A DNA stretch of 57,279 bases, from positions 1-57,279 of the forward strand of contig NZ_PDOB01000028.1 of the NCBI RefSeq assembly GCF_002760665.1, written 5' to 3'. Shown one piece after another: positions 17,997 through 26,871 of the stretch. Below the pieces are notes generated by a model that saw only the letters and a program-made list of their open reading frames with translations, was not told the DNA's origin and did no database searches. The position numbers and the translations under genes are program-made. The first letter of the stretch is position 1; each line of letters starts with the position of its first letter. The DNA is from Massilia psychrophila (GTDB taxonomy: Bacteria; Pseudomonadota; Gammaproteobacteria; Burkholderiales; Burkholderiaceae_D).

Positions 17997-18002
17997 TATG
18001 AT
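17997..18002 (+). promoter_or_regulatory. -10 element of the FNR-dependent ATPase promoter
   Basis: TATGAT is placed so that a start near 18008-18009 would put the box centre at about -41.5 to -42. This also means that ATGs at 17986 and 17998 lie upstream of, or inside, the promoter and cannot be the translation start. Confidence 0.65.
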
Positions 18003-18075
18003 CGGCCTGGCCAATGGCGATCCGGTCGCGTTGCGCACGCGCTTTTCCATCCACTTTCGCCGCATTGGGTATGTC

Positions 18076-20787
18076 ATGATTCCTGTTGCAGCGAAAACTG
18101 ATGTGATGGGCTGCAAGTTGCCACACACAATGGATGCAGACGCGGTGGCCGCAACGGTCGAACTGCGTCCCGACGCCGGACTGACGAACGCACAGGCCCT
18201 TGAACGTCTTGCTCGCTACGGCTCCAACACCTTGCCGGCGGGGGTCATGCGCTCGCCCTGGATCGTTTTTTTCGGCCAGTTCAAAAGTATCCTGATCGTC
18301 ATCCTGATTGCCGCGGCCCTGCTGGCGGCGCTGGTCGGGAGCGGCAAGGATGCCGCCGTCATTTTAGCCGTCGTTGTGATCAATGCGTTTGTCGGCTTCT
18401 ACCAGGAAAATCGTGCCGAGCGCAGCCTTGATGCCTTGAAATCCATGTTGCCGGCCAAGGCAAGGGTACGGCGCGATGGGGAAATGCAGGAAATTAGTGC
18501 CGATGCGGTGGTGCCGGGCGACCTTCTGTTGCTCGAGGCCGGCGAGAGCGTGGCGGCAGATGGCCGGCTTTCGCTTTGCTCCGGCCTCGAAATCGACGAA
18601 TCGGCACTGACCGGCGAATCCCAGCCGGCCGGTAAACAGTCGGCGCTGCTGGTGGCCGCCGATGCGCCCCTTGGCGACCGCTTCAACATGGCCTACATGA
18701 ATACGCTGCTCACGCGCGGACGTGCCGAGCTGATCGTTACGGCAACCGGTCAACGCACCGAAATGGGGCAACTGTCGCGCGAACTGGCCTTGGCTGTGGA
18801 AATGCCGACGCCATTGCAAATCCAGCTCGACCATCTCGCCAGGCGCCTGGGCGCAATCGCTTTGATCATGGTCGCTTTGCTGTCCTTTTTCCAATACCTG
18901 CAAGGCGCTGAACCCGTCCACATCATGCTCGACGCTATCGCGCTGGCGGTCGCCGCAATCCCGGAAGGACTGCCCGTCGTCGTGACGGTGACGCTTGCCT
19001 TGGGCATGCATAAAATGGCAAAGAGGCACGCGATTGTAAAGCGCCTGTCCAGTGTAGAAACATTGGGGTGTACGTCAGTGATTTGTTCAGACAAGACGGG
19101 TACCTTGACACTCAACCAGATGACGGCGCGTACCTTTTACTACGAGGGAAAACGCTTCGAGGCAAGCGGCAACGGCTATCAAACGGCCGGTGCAATCACG
19201 CAGTCCCAGGCCGATGGGGCCGATGGGGCCGTCAGCGACCTGACTGCCTTGCTGGTGCCGTTGACAGCCTGCAACGACAGTCGGGTCGATGACGGCAAGG
19301 TCATCGGCGACCCGATGGAAGCCGCACTGCTCGTGCTGGCAGCCAAAGGCAATATCGATCGGCAACGGGTCGAGCGTGACTTTGCGCGCGTGGCGGAAGT
19401 GCCCTTCGATTCAGCGTACAAGTTCATGGCCACTTTTCATCGCCAGGCAGATCACGTCGTGCTGTTTGTCAAAGGCGCGCCCGATGTGCTGCTCGAGCGC
19501 TGCGCAACGTGGCGCGTTGCCGGATCGGAGAAAACACTCGACCAGTCAGGCAAACGCCAGGTCGCAGCCGATTACGAAGCGCTGGGAGAACAAGGTTTGC
19601 GCGGACTGCTCATCGCCTCGCGCATACTGCCGGTCGAGCAATTCGATGCGGCCACCGATCTTTCGGCCTGGGTCGACAAATTGTGTTTCGTTGGCCTGAT
19701 CGGGTTGATGGATCCGCCGCGCCCGGAGGCAAAGCAAGCCATCGTCGAATGCGGGAAGGCAGGGATCGTCGTCAAGATGATTACCGGTGACCATCAAACC
19801 ACCGCTTCCGCGATCGCCTCGGAGCTGGGATTGCACGGGCGGGCAGTGTCCGGCGCGGAACTCGACCGCCTCGATACCGGGCAGTTGGCAGAGGCGATCG
19901 ATGACATCGCTGTTTTCGCACGGGTAACGCCGGCGCACAAGGTAAAAATCGTGCGCGCCTTGCAGGCCAGGGGGCATGTGGTGGCAATGACAGGCGACGG
20001 TGTCAACGACGCACCCGCGCTCAAGCAAGCCGACATCGGCGTGGCAATGGGGATCGGCGGAACGGCGGTCGCCAAAGAGGCTGCGACCATGATTCTTACT
20101 GACGACAACTTCGCCAGTATCGTCAGCGCGGTCAGGCATGGGCGCACGCTGTACGACAATATCCTGAAGTTCGTGCGCTTCCAGTTGTCGACGACCATCG
20201 GCGCGATCCTGACCGTCTTCTTTGCGCCACTGGCCGGCCTTCCGGAGCCATTCACGCCCCTGCAGATTCTTTGGGTTGCGATCATCATGGACGGGCCGCC
20301 CGCAGTGTCGCTGGCACTCGACGCCGCCCGGCCAGGCATCATGGACGAACCGGCGCGCCGGCGCACTGCTGCAATCCTGCCTCCCGCACGCGTGGCGCGC
20401 GTCTTTGCGTACGGCCTGACGATGGCGGTAGGCACCTTGTCGGTCCTGTATTACGCTTTGCAGACCGGGCCGCAAGAGCGCGCCTTGACCCTTGCATTCA
20501 CGACGTTTGTCCTGTTCCAGGTCTTCAACGTATTCAACGCGCGTAACGAAACAGGGTCGGCCTTCAACATCCATTTCTTCAATAACCGGATGCTCTGGAT
20601 GTCGCTTGGCGCCGTTTTGCTGCTACAGGCAGTGGTGGTGCACTGGGAACCGGCTTCCCGTCTCTTCGGCACGACCGGAATGGCCTGGGCCGACTGGAGC
20701 GTTGCGGTTGCAGTGGCGTCCTCGGTCCTGGTGCTGGAAGAATGCCGAAAGCTGGCCTGGCGCACCGCCCGGCGCCTGCGCGGGTAG
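18076..20787 (+). CDS. Cation-transporting P-type ATPase, Ca2+ type (P2)
   Basis: A membrane pump of about 903 residues. From the N-terminus: cation-ATPase N domain (LTNAQALERLARYGSNTL), first TM pair, actuator domain with TGES (about residue 179), TM3-4 with the ion-site motif AVAAIPEGLPVVV (about 292-304), phosphorylation site CSDKTGTLT (Asp339), nucleotide domain, hinge MTGDGVNDAPALKQADIG (about 640), then a long C-terminal TM region. PEGLP indicates a P2-type Ca2+ or related pump. The frame is open from 17986, but the predicted promoter lies over that start, so I chose the ATG at 18076; 18106 or 18130 are possible. No ribosome site is strong. Confidence 0.88.
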   Translation: MIPVAAKTDVMGCKLPHTMDADAVAATVELRPDAGLTNAQALERLARYGSNTLPAGVMRSPWIVFFGQFKSILIVILIAAALLAALVGSGKDAAVILAVVVINAFVGFYQENRAERSLDALKSMLPAKARVRRDGEMQEISADAVVPGDLLLLEAGESVAADGRLSLCSGLEIDESALTGESQPAGKQSALLVAADAPLGDRFNMAYMNTLLTRGRAELIVTATGQRTEMGQLSRELALAVEMPTPLQIQLDHLARRLGAIALIMVALLSFFQYLQGAEPVHIMLDAIALAVAAIPEGLPVVVTVTLALGMHKMAKRHAIVKRLSSVETLGCTSVICSDKTGTLTLNQMTARTFYYEGKRFEASGNGYQTAGAITQSQADGADGAVSDLTALLVPLTACNDSRVDDGKVIGDPMEAALLVLAAKGNIDRQRVERDFARVAEVPFDSAYKFMATFHRQADHVVLFVKGAPDVLLERCATWRVAGSEKTLDQSGKRQVAADYEALGEQGLRGLLIASRILPVEQFDAATDLSAWVDKLCFVGLIGLMDPPRPEAKQAIVECGKAGIVVKMITGDHQTTASAIASELGLHGRAVSGAELDRLDTGQLAEAIDDIAVFARVTPAHKVKIVRALQARGHVVAMTGDGVNDAPALKQADIGVAMGIGGTAVAKEAATMILTDDNFASIVSAVRHGRTLYDNILKFVRFQLSTTIGAILTVFFAPLAGLPEPFTPLQILWVAIIMDGPPAVSLALDAARPGIMDEPARRRTAAILPPARVARVFAYGLTMAVGTLSVLYYALQTGPQERALTLAFTTFVLFQVFNVFNARNETGSAFNIHFFNNRMLWMSLGAVLLLQAVVVHWEPASRLFGTTGMAWADWSVAVAVASSVLVLEECRKLAWRTARRLRG

Positions 20788-20797
20788 CTGCAGCCGG

Positions 20798-21376
20798 TCA
20801 GCGGTGCACTACCACCAGCAGCGCCTTGGCCTCGGTCTTGCCGACGTTGCGGATCACATGGTTTTGGTCGGCAAGATAGCGTGCGGTGGCGCCGATCTTG
20901 ATTTTCTTTTTTACCGTGCCCACTTCCACTTCGAGCGCGCCGTGCAGCACCGTCAGGTGCTCGCCTGTGCCCGGATCGTGGGCCTGCGACGCCAGTTCGC
21001 CGCCCGGCGCCAGGGTCAGCTCATACCATTCGTACTTGCCGGCCAGGTCCATCGGGCCGAGGATGCGCAGCACGTAGCCGGCGTGCATGCCCGGCAGGGT
21101 CGGGGTCTCGTGGGCCTCGAGCACCCGGATCGGCTCGACTTCGCGCGTTTCGGCCGTCAGCAGCTCGCCGATCGCCACGCCAAGGGCATTGGACAGGCGC
21201 CAGGTGATCGCGATTGTCGGGTTTGCCTTCTCCCTTTCGATTTGCGATAACATCGACTTCGATACGCCGGCAATGCGCGACAGGTCTTCCAGGGTCAGGC
21301 CGCGCGCCAGTCTCAGTCGTTGCAAGGTCGCTCCCACCTCGGGTGGCGAATTGATCGGTACTACAGGTGTTTTCAT
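20798..21376 (-). CDS. XRE-family regulator with C-terminal cupin domain
   Basis: A 192-residue cytoplasmic transcription factor. It has a helix-turn-helix (about residues 14-68; LEDLSRIAGVSKSMLSQIE is the recognition part), a linker, and a cupin beta-barrel (about 115-190, with GTGEHLTVLHGALEV) likely to bind a small ligand or metal. It is transcribed away from kbl-tdh-sdaA, and the shared intergenic region has a 9-bp inverted repeat. XRE-cupin regulators often control adjacent amino-acid catabolism, so control of threonine degradation is a reasonable inference. Confidence 0.85.
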   Translation of the reverse strand: MKTPVVPINSPPEVGATLQRLRLARGLTLEDLSRIAGVSKSMLSQIEREKANPTIAITWRLSNALGVAIGELLTAETREVEPIRVLEAHETPTLPGMHAGYVLRILGPMDLAGKYEWYELTLAPGGELASQAHDPGTGEHLTVLHGALEVEVGTVKKKIKIGATARYLADQNHVIRNVGKTEAKALLVVVHR

Positions 21377-21501
21377 TGGCGCTCGACGTTCTGGTTCGGT
21401 GGAGATGGGGGCAACAACAAATGATCAACAACAAGTGATCGACAACAAATGCGCGGGAAACACGCCCCGGGCGCTTGCCAAGGTAGACCGCCTTCGGTAG
21501 T

Positions 21502-21537
21502 ATCCATTATATTGAACTTGCGTTCGGCATAATGGAT
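21502..21537. promoter_or_regulatory. Inverted repeat, candidate operator of the XRE-cupin regulator
   Basis: A perfect 9-bp inverted repeat, ATCCATTAT (21502-21510) and ATAATGGAT (21529-21537), with an 18-base spacer, lies in the otherwise unannotated 269 bases between the divergent regulator and kbl. Arm spacing of nearly three helical turns would suit two dimers or a looped dimer. Confidence 0.55.
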
Positions 21538-21645
21538 TTCTAGTTAATCTGTCGGGACGTGCAAAATACAAGACTAGCCGAACAAACGTTACCGCATCCG
21601 GCGACCGTCGGTCAAGCCGGCATTTACCCCCACCAGGATTAAACC

Positions 21646-22869
21646 ATGAGCAACCCCGCGAAATCGACTTTCTTCAGTGGCCTGCAGCAGAACCTGGAAA
21701 CGCTGCGCGGGCAGGGCCTGTACAAGCCTGAACGGGTGCTCGCTTCGCGCCAGGGCGCGGAAGTGGTGGGTGCCGACGGCCGCCACCTGATCAACATGTG
21801 CGCCAACAATTACCTTGGCCTGTCCGGCGACCCGCAGACCCAGCAGGCGGCGACCGAGGCGCTTGAAAAATACGGCTACGGCCTGTCGTCGGTGCGCTTC
21901 ATCTGCGGCACCCAGACCGTGCACAAGGAACTCGAACAGGCGATCTCCACTTTTTTGGGCATGGAAGACACGATCCTGTACGCCGCCGCCTTCGACGCCA
22001 ACGGCGGCCTGTTCGAGCCGCTGTTCGACGAAAACGACGCCATCATCTCGGACGCCCTGAACCACGCCTCGATCATCGACGGCATCCGCCTGTGCAAGGC
22101 GGCGCGCTACCGCTACCGCAACAACGACATGGCCGACCTCGAGGTCCAGCTGCAGGCTGCCCGCGCGGCCGGCAAACGCCACACCGTGATCGCCACCGAC
22201 GGCGCTTTTTCGATGGACGGCACCATCGCCAGACTGGATGAAATCTGCGACCTGGCCGACAAGTACGGCGCGCTGGTGATGATCGACGAGTCGCATGCCT
22301 CCGGCTTCATGGGCGCGACCGGGCGCGGCACCCATGAGCACCACAACGTCATGGGCCGCATCGACATCATCACCGGCACGCTCGGCAAGGCGCTCGGCGG
22401 CGCGATGGGCGGTTTTACTTCCGCCCGTAAGGAAGTAATCGACACGCTGCGTCAGAAATCGCGTCCCTACCTGTTCTCGAACACGCTCGCGCCGATGATC
22501 GCCGGCGCCTCGCTGTCGGTCCTGAAGCGCATCAGCGGCTCGACCGAACTGCGCGACCGCCTGCACCAGAACACCATCTACTTCCGCGGCGAGATCGAGC
22601 GCATCGGTTTTACCATCAAGCCGGGCACCCACCCGGTAGTGCCGGTGATGCTGTTCGACGCCCCGGTGGCGCAGCAATTCGCCGCCCGCATGTATGAATT
22701 GGGGGTGCTGCTGTCGGGCTTCTTCTATCCGGTGGTGCCGATGGGCCAGGCACGGGTGCGCGTCCAGCTGTCCGCCGCCCACACCCGCGAGCAGCTCGAC
22801 AGCGTGCTCAAGGCGTTCGAGCAGGCCGGACGCGAACTCGGCATATTGAAAACTGAACGCCAGAACTGA
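21646..22869 (+). CDS. kbl: Glycine C-acetyltransferase (2-amino-3-ketobutyrate CoA ligase)
   Basis: A 407-residue PLP enzyme of the alpha-oxoamine synthase family. It cleaves 2-amino-3-oxobutanoate with CoA to give glycine and acetyl-CoA. Visible signatures are NNYLGLSGDP (about residues 50-59), the cofactor region IDESHASGFMGATGRGT (about 213-229) and the Schiff-base lysine in GTLGKALGG (Lys248). The length is close to E. coli Kbl (398). The next gene supplies the threonine dehydrogenase, completing threonine degradation. Confidence 0.93.
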   Translation: MSNPAKSTFFSGLQQNLETLRGQGLYKPERVLASRQGAEVVGADGRHLINMCANNYLGLSGDPQTQQAATEALEKYGYGLSSVRFICGTQTVHKELEQAISTFLGMEDTILYAAAFDANGGLFEPLFDENDAIISDALNHASIIDGIRLCKAARYRYRNNDMADLEVQLQAARAAGKRHTVIATDGAFSMDGTIARLDEICDLADKYGALVMIDESHASGFMGATGRGTHEHHNVMGRIDIITGTLGKALGGAMGGFTSARKEVIDTLRQKSRPYLFSNTLAPMIAGASLSVLKRISGSTELRDRLHQNTIYFRGEIERIGFTIKPGTHPVVPVMLFDAPVAQQFAARMYELGVLLSGFFYPVVPMGQARVRVQLSAAHTREQLDSVLKAFEQAGRELGILKTERQN

Positions 22870-22905
22870 ATAACGAATATACATAACAAGAACAAGGCAA
22901 TCATC

Positions 22906-23874
22906 ATGCAACGCATTCTCATCATCGGCGCCAATGGCCAGATCGGCAGCGAGCTGGTCGGCGCTCTGGCAGAGCGCCACGGCGCGGCCAACGTCATCGC
23001 GTCCGACATCGGCGCGGCCAACGCCTACGGGGCCGCGCGCTACGTCCAGCTCGACGTGCTCGACAAGGTGCGCCTGGCGCAACTGGTGGCCGACGAAGCC
23101 GTCACCCAGGTCTACCAGCTGGCGGCGCTGCTGTCGGCCACCGGCGAACAGGCGCCTTTGAAGGCGTGGACGCTGAACATGGACGGCCTGCTCAACGTCC
23201 TCGAGGTGGCGCGCGAGCGCGGCGCGGCCGGCAAACCGCTGCGCGTGTTCTGGCCGTCGTCGATCGCCGCCTTCGGCCCGAACACGCCGGCGGTGGAAAC
23301 GCCGCAGTTCACGATCATGGATCCGACCACCATCTACGGCATCAGCAAACTGGCCGGCGAGCGCCTGTGCGAATACTATTTCACCAAGTACGGCGTCGAC
23401 GTGCGCAGCATCCGCTACCCCGGCATCATCAGCTTCAAGTCACCACCGGGCGGCGGCACCACCGACTACGCGATCGCGATCTTTTATTGCGCGCTGCGCA
23501 AACAGCCGTACGAGTGCTTCCTCGAGGCCGACACCACGCTGCCGATGATCTACATGCCCGACGCCATCCGCGCCACCATCGAACTGATGGACGCGCCGGC
23601 CGACAATGTTGCGGTCCGTTCGTCCTACAACGTCGCCGGCGTGTCGTTCAACCCGCGCGAATTGGCCCAGGCGATCCAACGCGCGCTGCCCGGCTTCGAG
23701 ATCAACTACAAGCCGGACAGCCGCCAGGCGATCGCGGCGACCTGGCCGCAAAGCCTGGACGACAGCGTCGCTTGCCGCCATTGGGGCTGGAAGGCGCGAG
23801 TGGGAATCGAGGCGATGGTGGCCGACATGCTCGACAATATCGATGTCGATGTTGGCCAGAGCCAGGCCGCCTGA
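22906..23874 (+). CDS. L-threonine 3-dehydrogenase, epimerase-like (SDR) type
   Basis: A 322-residue NAD-dependent enzyme of the extended SDR/epimerase fold. It has the dinucleotide motif GANGQIG (residues 8-14), a Ser/Thr site in WPSSIAAFGP (about 122) and the catalytic YGISK (about 143-147). Sequence character and its place 36 bases after kbl point to the SDR-type threonine dehydrogenase rather than the zinc MDR-type Tdh of E. coli. It oxidises threonine to 2-amino-3-oxobutanoate for Kbl. A UDP-sugar epimerase is the less likely alternative. Confidence 0.88.
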   Translation: MQRILIIGANGQIGSELVGALAERHGAANVIASDIGAANAYGAARYVQLDVLDKVRLAQLVADEAVTQVYQLAALLSATGEQAPLKAWTLNMDGLLNVLEVARERGAAGKPLRVFWPSSIAAFGPNTPAVETPQFTIMDPTTIYGISKLAGERLCEYYFTKYGVDVRSIRYPGIISFKSPPGGGTTDYAIAIFYCALRKQPYECFLEADTTLPMIYMPDAIRATIELMDAPADNVAVRSSYNVAGVSFNPRELAQAIQRALPGFEINYKPDSRQAIAATWPQSLDDSVACRHWGWKARVGIEAMVADMLDNIDVDVGQSQAA

Positions 23875-23907
23875 GCATGCGTTAAAATAAAAAGCACGGA
23901 GACCAGC

Positions 23908-25305
23908 ATGGACATGAGCGTATTCGACCTTTTCAAGATCGGCATCGGGCCGTCGAGCTCCCACACGGTAGGGCCGATGGTTGCGGCGCGCCGCTTCCTG
24001 GTCGAGTGCGGGCCGTTGGACGCCGCCATCGGCGTCGAGGTGGCTTTGTACGGTTCGCTGGCCCTGACCGGCATCGGCCACGCCACCGACAAGGCCGTCA
24101 TCCTCGGCCTGATGGGCGAAACCCCGCAGGGCGTCGACCCGGAACAGGTCGACGCCCTGCTGGCCGAAGCCGAACTCGATAGGGTTCTCAAGCTGCTCGG
24201 CACACAAGAAGTGCCGTTCAGCGCCAAAACGGGCTTGCGCTGGCACCGCGGTTCGTCTTTGCCCGAGCACCCGAACGGCATGCGCTTCACCCTCAAACTG
24301 GCCGACGGCAGTGTCATCGAGCGGGTGTTCTATTCGGTCGGCGGCGGATTTATCCATGCCGCCGGCGAAGCGCAGGCGCGCCAGGGCGCCGGTGGCAGTC
24401 AAGCGCCGATCCCCTATCCGTTCGCGACGATGAACCAGCTGCTTGCCCACGGCAAGGCGAGCGGGCTTTCGATCCCGCGCATGTTGCGCGCCAACGAGTG
24501 CGCCCACATGAGCGGCGAGCAGCTCGACGCCGGCATCGACACCATCTGGCAGGTAATGCGCGACTGTATCGCCCATGGCCTCGTCACCGCGGGCCAACTG
24601 CCCGGTGGCCTGAACGTCAAGCGCCGCGCGGCCAACCTGTGGCGCCAGGCGCAGGACGCCAAGAACGGCGACAACCGCGCCAACGACCTGCCGCACGACG
24701 CGGTGCACCAGGTCAGCTTGTATGCGATGGCCGTCAACGAGGAAAACGCCGCCGGCGGGCGGGTGGTGACGGCGCCGACCAACGGCGCGGCCGGCATCAT
24801 CCCGGCGGTGCTGCGCTACTACGCCGAAGACTGCCGGTCCGGCGATCCGGTCAAGGGGGTGCGCGACTTCATGCTGACGTCGGCCGCGATCGGCATGCTG
24901 TGCAAGAAGAACGCGTCGATCTCGGGCGCCGAAATCGGCTGCCAGGGCGAAGTCGGGGTGGCATGCGCGATGGCGGCGGCCGGGCTGGTGGCGGCCTTAG
25001 GGGGCAGTAACGAGCAGATCGAAAACGCCGCCGAAATCGGCATCGAGCACCATCTGGGCATGACGTGCGATCCGATCGGCGGCCTGGTGCAGATCCCTTG
25101 CATCGAGCGCAACGGCATGGGCGCGGTCAAGGCGATCACCGCCGCCTCGCTCGCGCTTCACGGCGACGGCACCCATTTTGTCAGCCTCGACGACGTCATC
25201 GAGACCATGCGCCAGACCGGCGCCGACATGCAGGACAAGTACAAGGAAACGTCGCTCGGCGGCCTGGCGATTCACGTCGTCACCGTCAATCACGCCGCCT
25301 GCTGA
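23908..25305 (+). CDS. sdaA: L-serine ammonia-lyase, iron-sulfur type
   Basis: A 465-residue single-chain serine deaminase giving pyruvate and ammonia. The N-terminal beta domain carries [11 protein letters not shown] (residues 15-25). The catalytic alpha domain carries [20 protein letters not shown] and the three cluster cysteines expected for the [4Fe-4S] centre: Cys in MLCKKN (about 332), in MTCDP and in IPCIER (the last two 11 residues apart). GGAG precedes the ATG. Following kbl-tdh, it would let the cell convert threonine via glycine and serine to pyruvate. Confidence 0.93.
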   Translation: MDMSVFDLFKIGIGPSSSHTVGPMVAARRFLVECGPLDAAIGVEVALYGSLALTGIGHATDKAVILGLMGETPQGVDPEQVDALLAEAELDRVLKLLGTQEVPFSAKTGLRWHRGSSLPEHPNGMRFTLKLADGSVIERVFYSVGGGFIHAAGEAQARQGAGGSQAPIPYPFATMNQLLAHGKASGLSIPRMLRANECAHMSGEQLDAGIDTIWQVMRDCIAHGLVTAGQLPGGLNVKRRAANLWRQAQDAKNGDNRANDLPHDAVHQVSLYAMAVNEENAAGGRVVTAPTNGAAGIIPAVLRYYAEDCRSGDPVKGVRDFMLTSAAIGMLCKKNASISGAEIGCQGEVGVACAMAAAGLVAALGGSNEQIENAAEIGIEHHLGMTCDPIGGLVQIPCIERNGMGAVKAITAASLALHGDGTHFVSLDDVIETMRQTGADMQDKYKETSLGGLAIHVVTVNHAAC

Positions 25306-25323
25306 GTTCATGCTTCGGCGGCG

Positions 25324-25343
25324 CCTGGGTCTCCCGACCCAGG
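25324..25343 (+). terminator. Hairpin between sdaA and thrC
   Basis: A perfect 8-bp stem (CCTGGGTC and GACCCAGG) with a 4-base loop lies 18 bases after the sdaA stop. There is no T run, so it may end the sdaA transcript weakly or protect its 3' end. Confidence 0.45.
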
Positions 25344-25359
25344 AAAGTGCGGACCGAAC

Positions 25360-25365
25360 TATAAT
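25360..25365 (+). promoter_or_regulatory. -10 element of a thrC promoter
   Basis: A perfect TATAAT lies 38 bases before the thrC ATG. No good -35 is seen. It suggests that thrC-moeA-moaD starts its own transcript. Confidence 0.45.
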
Positions 25366-25403
25366 AATGCTTCGATCGCAGCGCAAACCGGACCTCCCAC
25401 AGA

Positions 25404-26870
25404 ATGCAATACGTCTCTACCCGCGCCACCAAAGCCTCGGCACCACAGCCGTTTTCCAGCATCCTGCTCGGCGGCCTGGCACCTGACGGCGGCCTGTACC
25501 TGCCGGCCGAGTACCCGCAAGTGAGCGGTGAAGAGCTCGATGCCTGGCGCACGCTATCCTACGCCAGCCTGGCCTACGAAATCCTGCGCAAGTTCGCAAC
25601 CGACATCCCGGACGCCGACTTGCGGGCCCTGACCGCCAAGACCTACACCGCCGAGGTCTACCGCAATGCCCGCGCAAGCGAGTCCAGCGCCGACATCACG
25701 CCGCTGCGCGTGCTCGAGCAGAACGGCGACGGCACGCTGCTGCTGCAGGCGCTGTCGAACGGCCCGACCCTGGCGTTCAAGGATATGGCGATGCAGTTGC
25801 TCGGCAACCTGTTCGAATACGAACTGGCCAAGGAAGGCGCTGAACTGAATATTTTCGGCGCCACATCCGGCGACACCGGCAGCGCCGCCGAATACGCCAT
25901 GCGCGGCAAGCAGGGGATCCGCGTGTTCATGCTCTCGCCGCTGGACAAGATGAGCGCGTTCCAGAGCGCGCAGATGTTCAGCCTGCAGGACCCGAATATT
26001 TTCAACATTGCGGTCGCCGGCGTGTTCGACGACTGCCAGGACATGGTCAAGGCGGTGTCGAACGACCTGCCTTACAAGTTGACCCAGAAAATCGGCACTG
26101 TCAACTCGATCAATTGGGCGCGCGTCGTGGCCCAGGTCGTGTATTACTTCCGCGGTTACCTGGCTGCGACCACCGACAACAGCCAAAAGGTGTCGTTTAC
26201 GGTCCCGTCCGGGAACTTCGGCAATATCTGCGCCGGCCACATCGCCCGCATGATGGGTTGTCCGATCGACAAACTGGTCGCCGCTACCAACGAAAACGAT
26301 GTTCTCGACGAATTTTTCCGCACCGGCGTTTATCGCGTGCGCAAACCGCTTGAAACGTACCACACCAGCAGCCCGTCGATGGACATTTCCAAGGCGTCCA
26401 ACTTCGAACGCTTCATTTACGACCTGGTCGGGCGCGACTCCGGGCGCGTGCGCGACCTGTTCCACAAGGTCGAGACCGCGGGCGGCTTTGACCTGTCGGG
26501 CAAATTGGGCAGCGACGGCGACGAATGGGCGCAGGTATCGCAGTATGGTTTTTGCTCCGGCAAATCGACTCACCAGGACCGCCTTGCCACCATCCGCGAC
26601 GTCCAGGACGACTACGGCATCACCATCGACACCCACACCGCCGACGGCGTCAAGGTCGCGCGCGAGTACATGCAGCCGGGCGTGCCGATGATCGTATTGG
26701 AGACCGCGCTGGCCGCCAAATTCAACGAGACCATCCTGGAAGCGCTCGGCATGGACGCCGAACGCCCGCCCGGCTTCGAAGACATCGAATCGCTACCGCA
26801 GAAATTCATCGTCATGGACACCGACGTCGAAAAAATGAAGCGCTTTATCACCACCCACACGGGTTTGTAA
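25404..26870 (+). CDS. thrC: Threonine synthase
   Basis: A 488-residue PLP enzyme converting O-phosphohomoserine to threonine. The N-terminal YVSTRATK, the PLP-lysine region LAFKDMAMQ (Lys126), the phosphate-binding [14 protein letters not shown] (about 152-165) and the length match the long, class II threonine synthases. The moeA start follows one base after its stop. Threonine synthesis here lies just downstream of threonine and serine breakdown genes. Confidence 0.95.
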   Translation: MQYVSTRATKASAPQPFSSILLGGLAPDGGLYLPAEYPQVSGEELDAWRTLSYASLAYEILRKFATDIPDADLRALTAKTYTAEVYRNARASESSADITPLRVLEQNGDGTLLLQALSNGPTLAFKDMAMQLLGNLFEYELAKEGAELNIFGATSGDTGSAAEYAMRGKQGIRVFMLSPLDKMSAFQSAQMFSLQDPNIFNIAVAGVFDDCQDMVKAVSNDLPYKLTQKIGTVNSINWARVVAQVVYYFRGYLAATTDNSQKVSFTVPSGNFGNICAGHIARMMGCPIDKLVAATNENDVLDEFFRTGVYRVRKPLETYHTSSPSMDISKASNFERFIYDLVGRDSGRVRDLFHKVETAGGFDLSGKLGSDGDEWAQVSQYGFCSGKSTHQDRLATIRDVQDDYGITIDTHTADGVKVAREYMQPGVPMIVLETALAAKFNETILEALGMDAERPPGFEDIESLPQKFIVMDTDVEKMKRFITTHTGL

Positions 26871-26871
26871 C

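Noticed and set aside
17986-18075. Upstream ATG starts (17986 and 17998) for the P-type ATPase
   Set aside because: They fall before or inside the predicted -10 element of the FNR-dependent promoter, and the added residues are not family-like.
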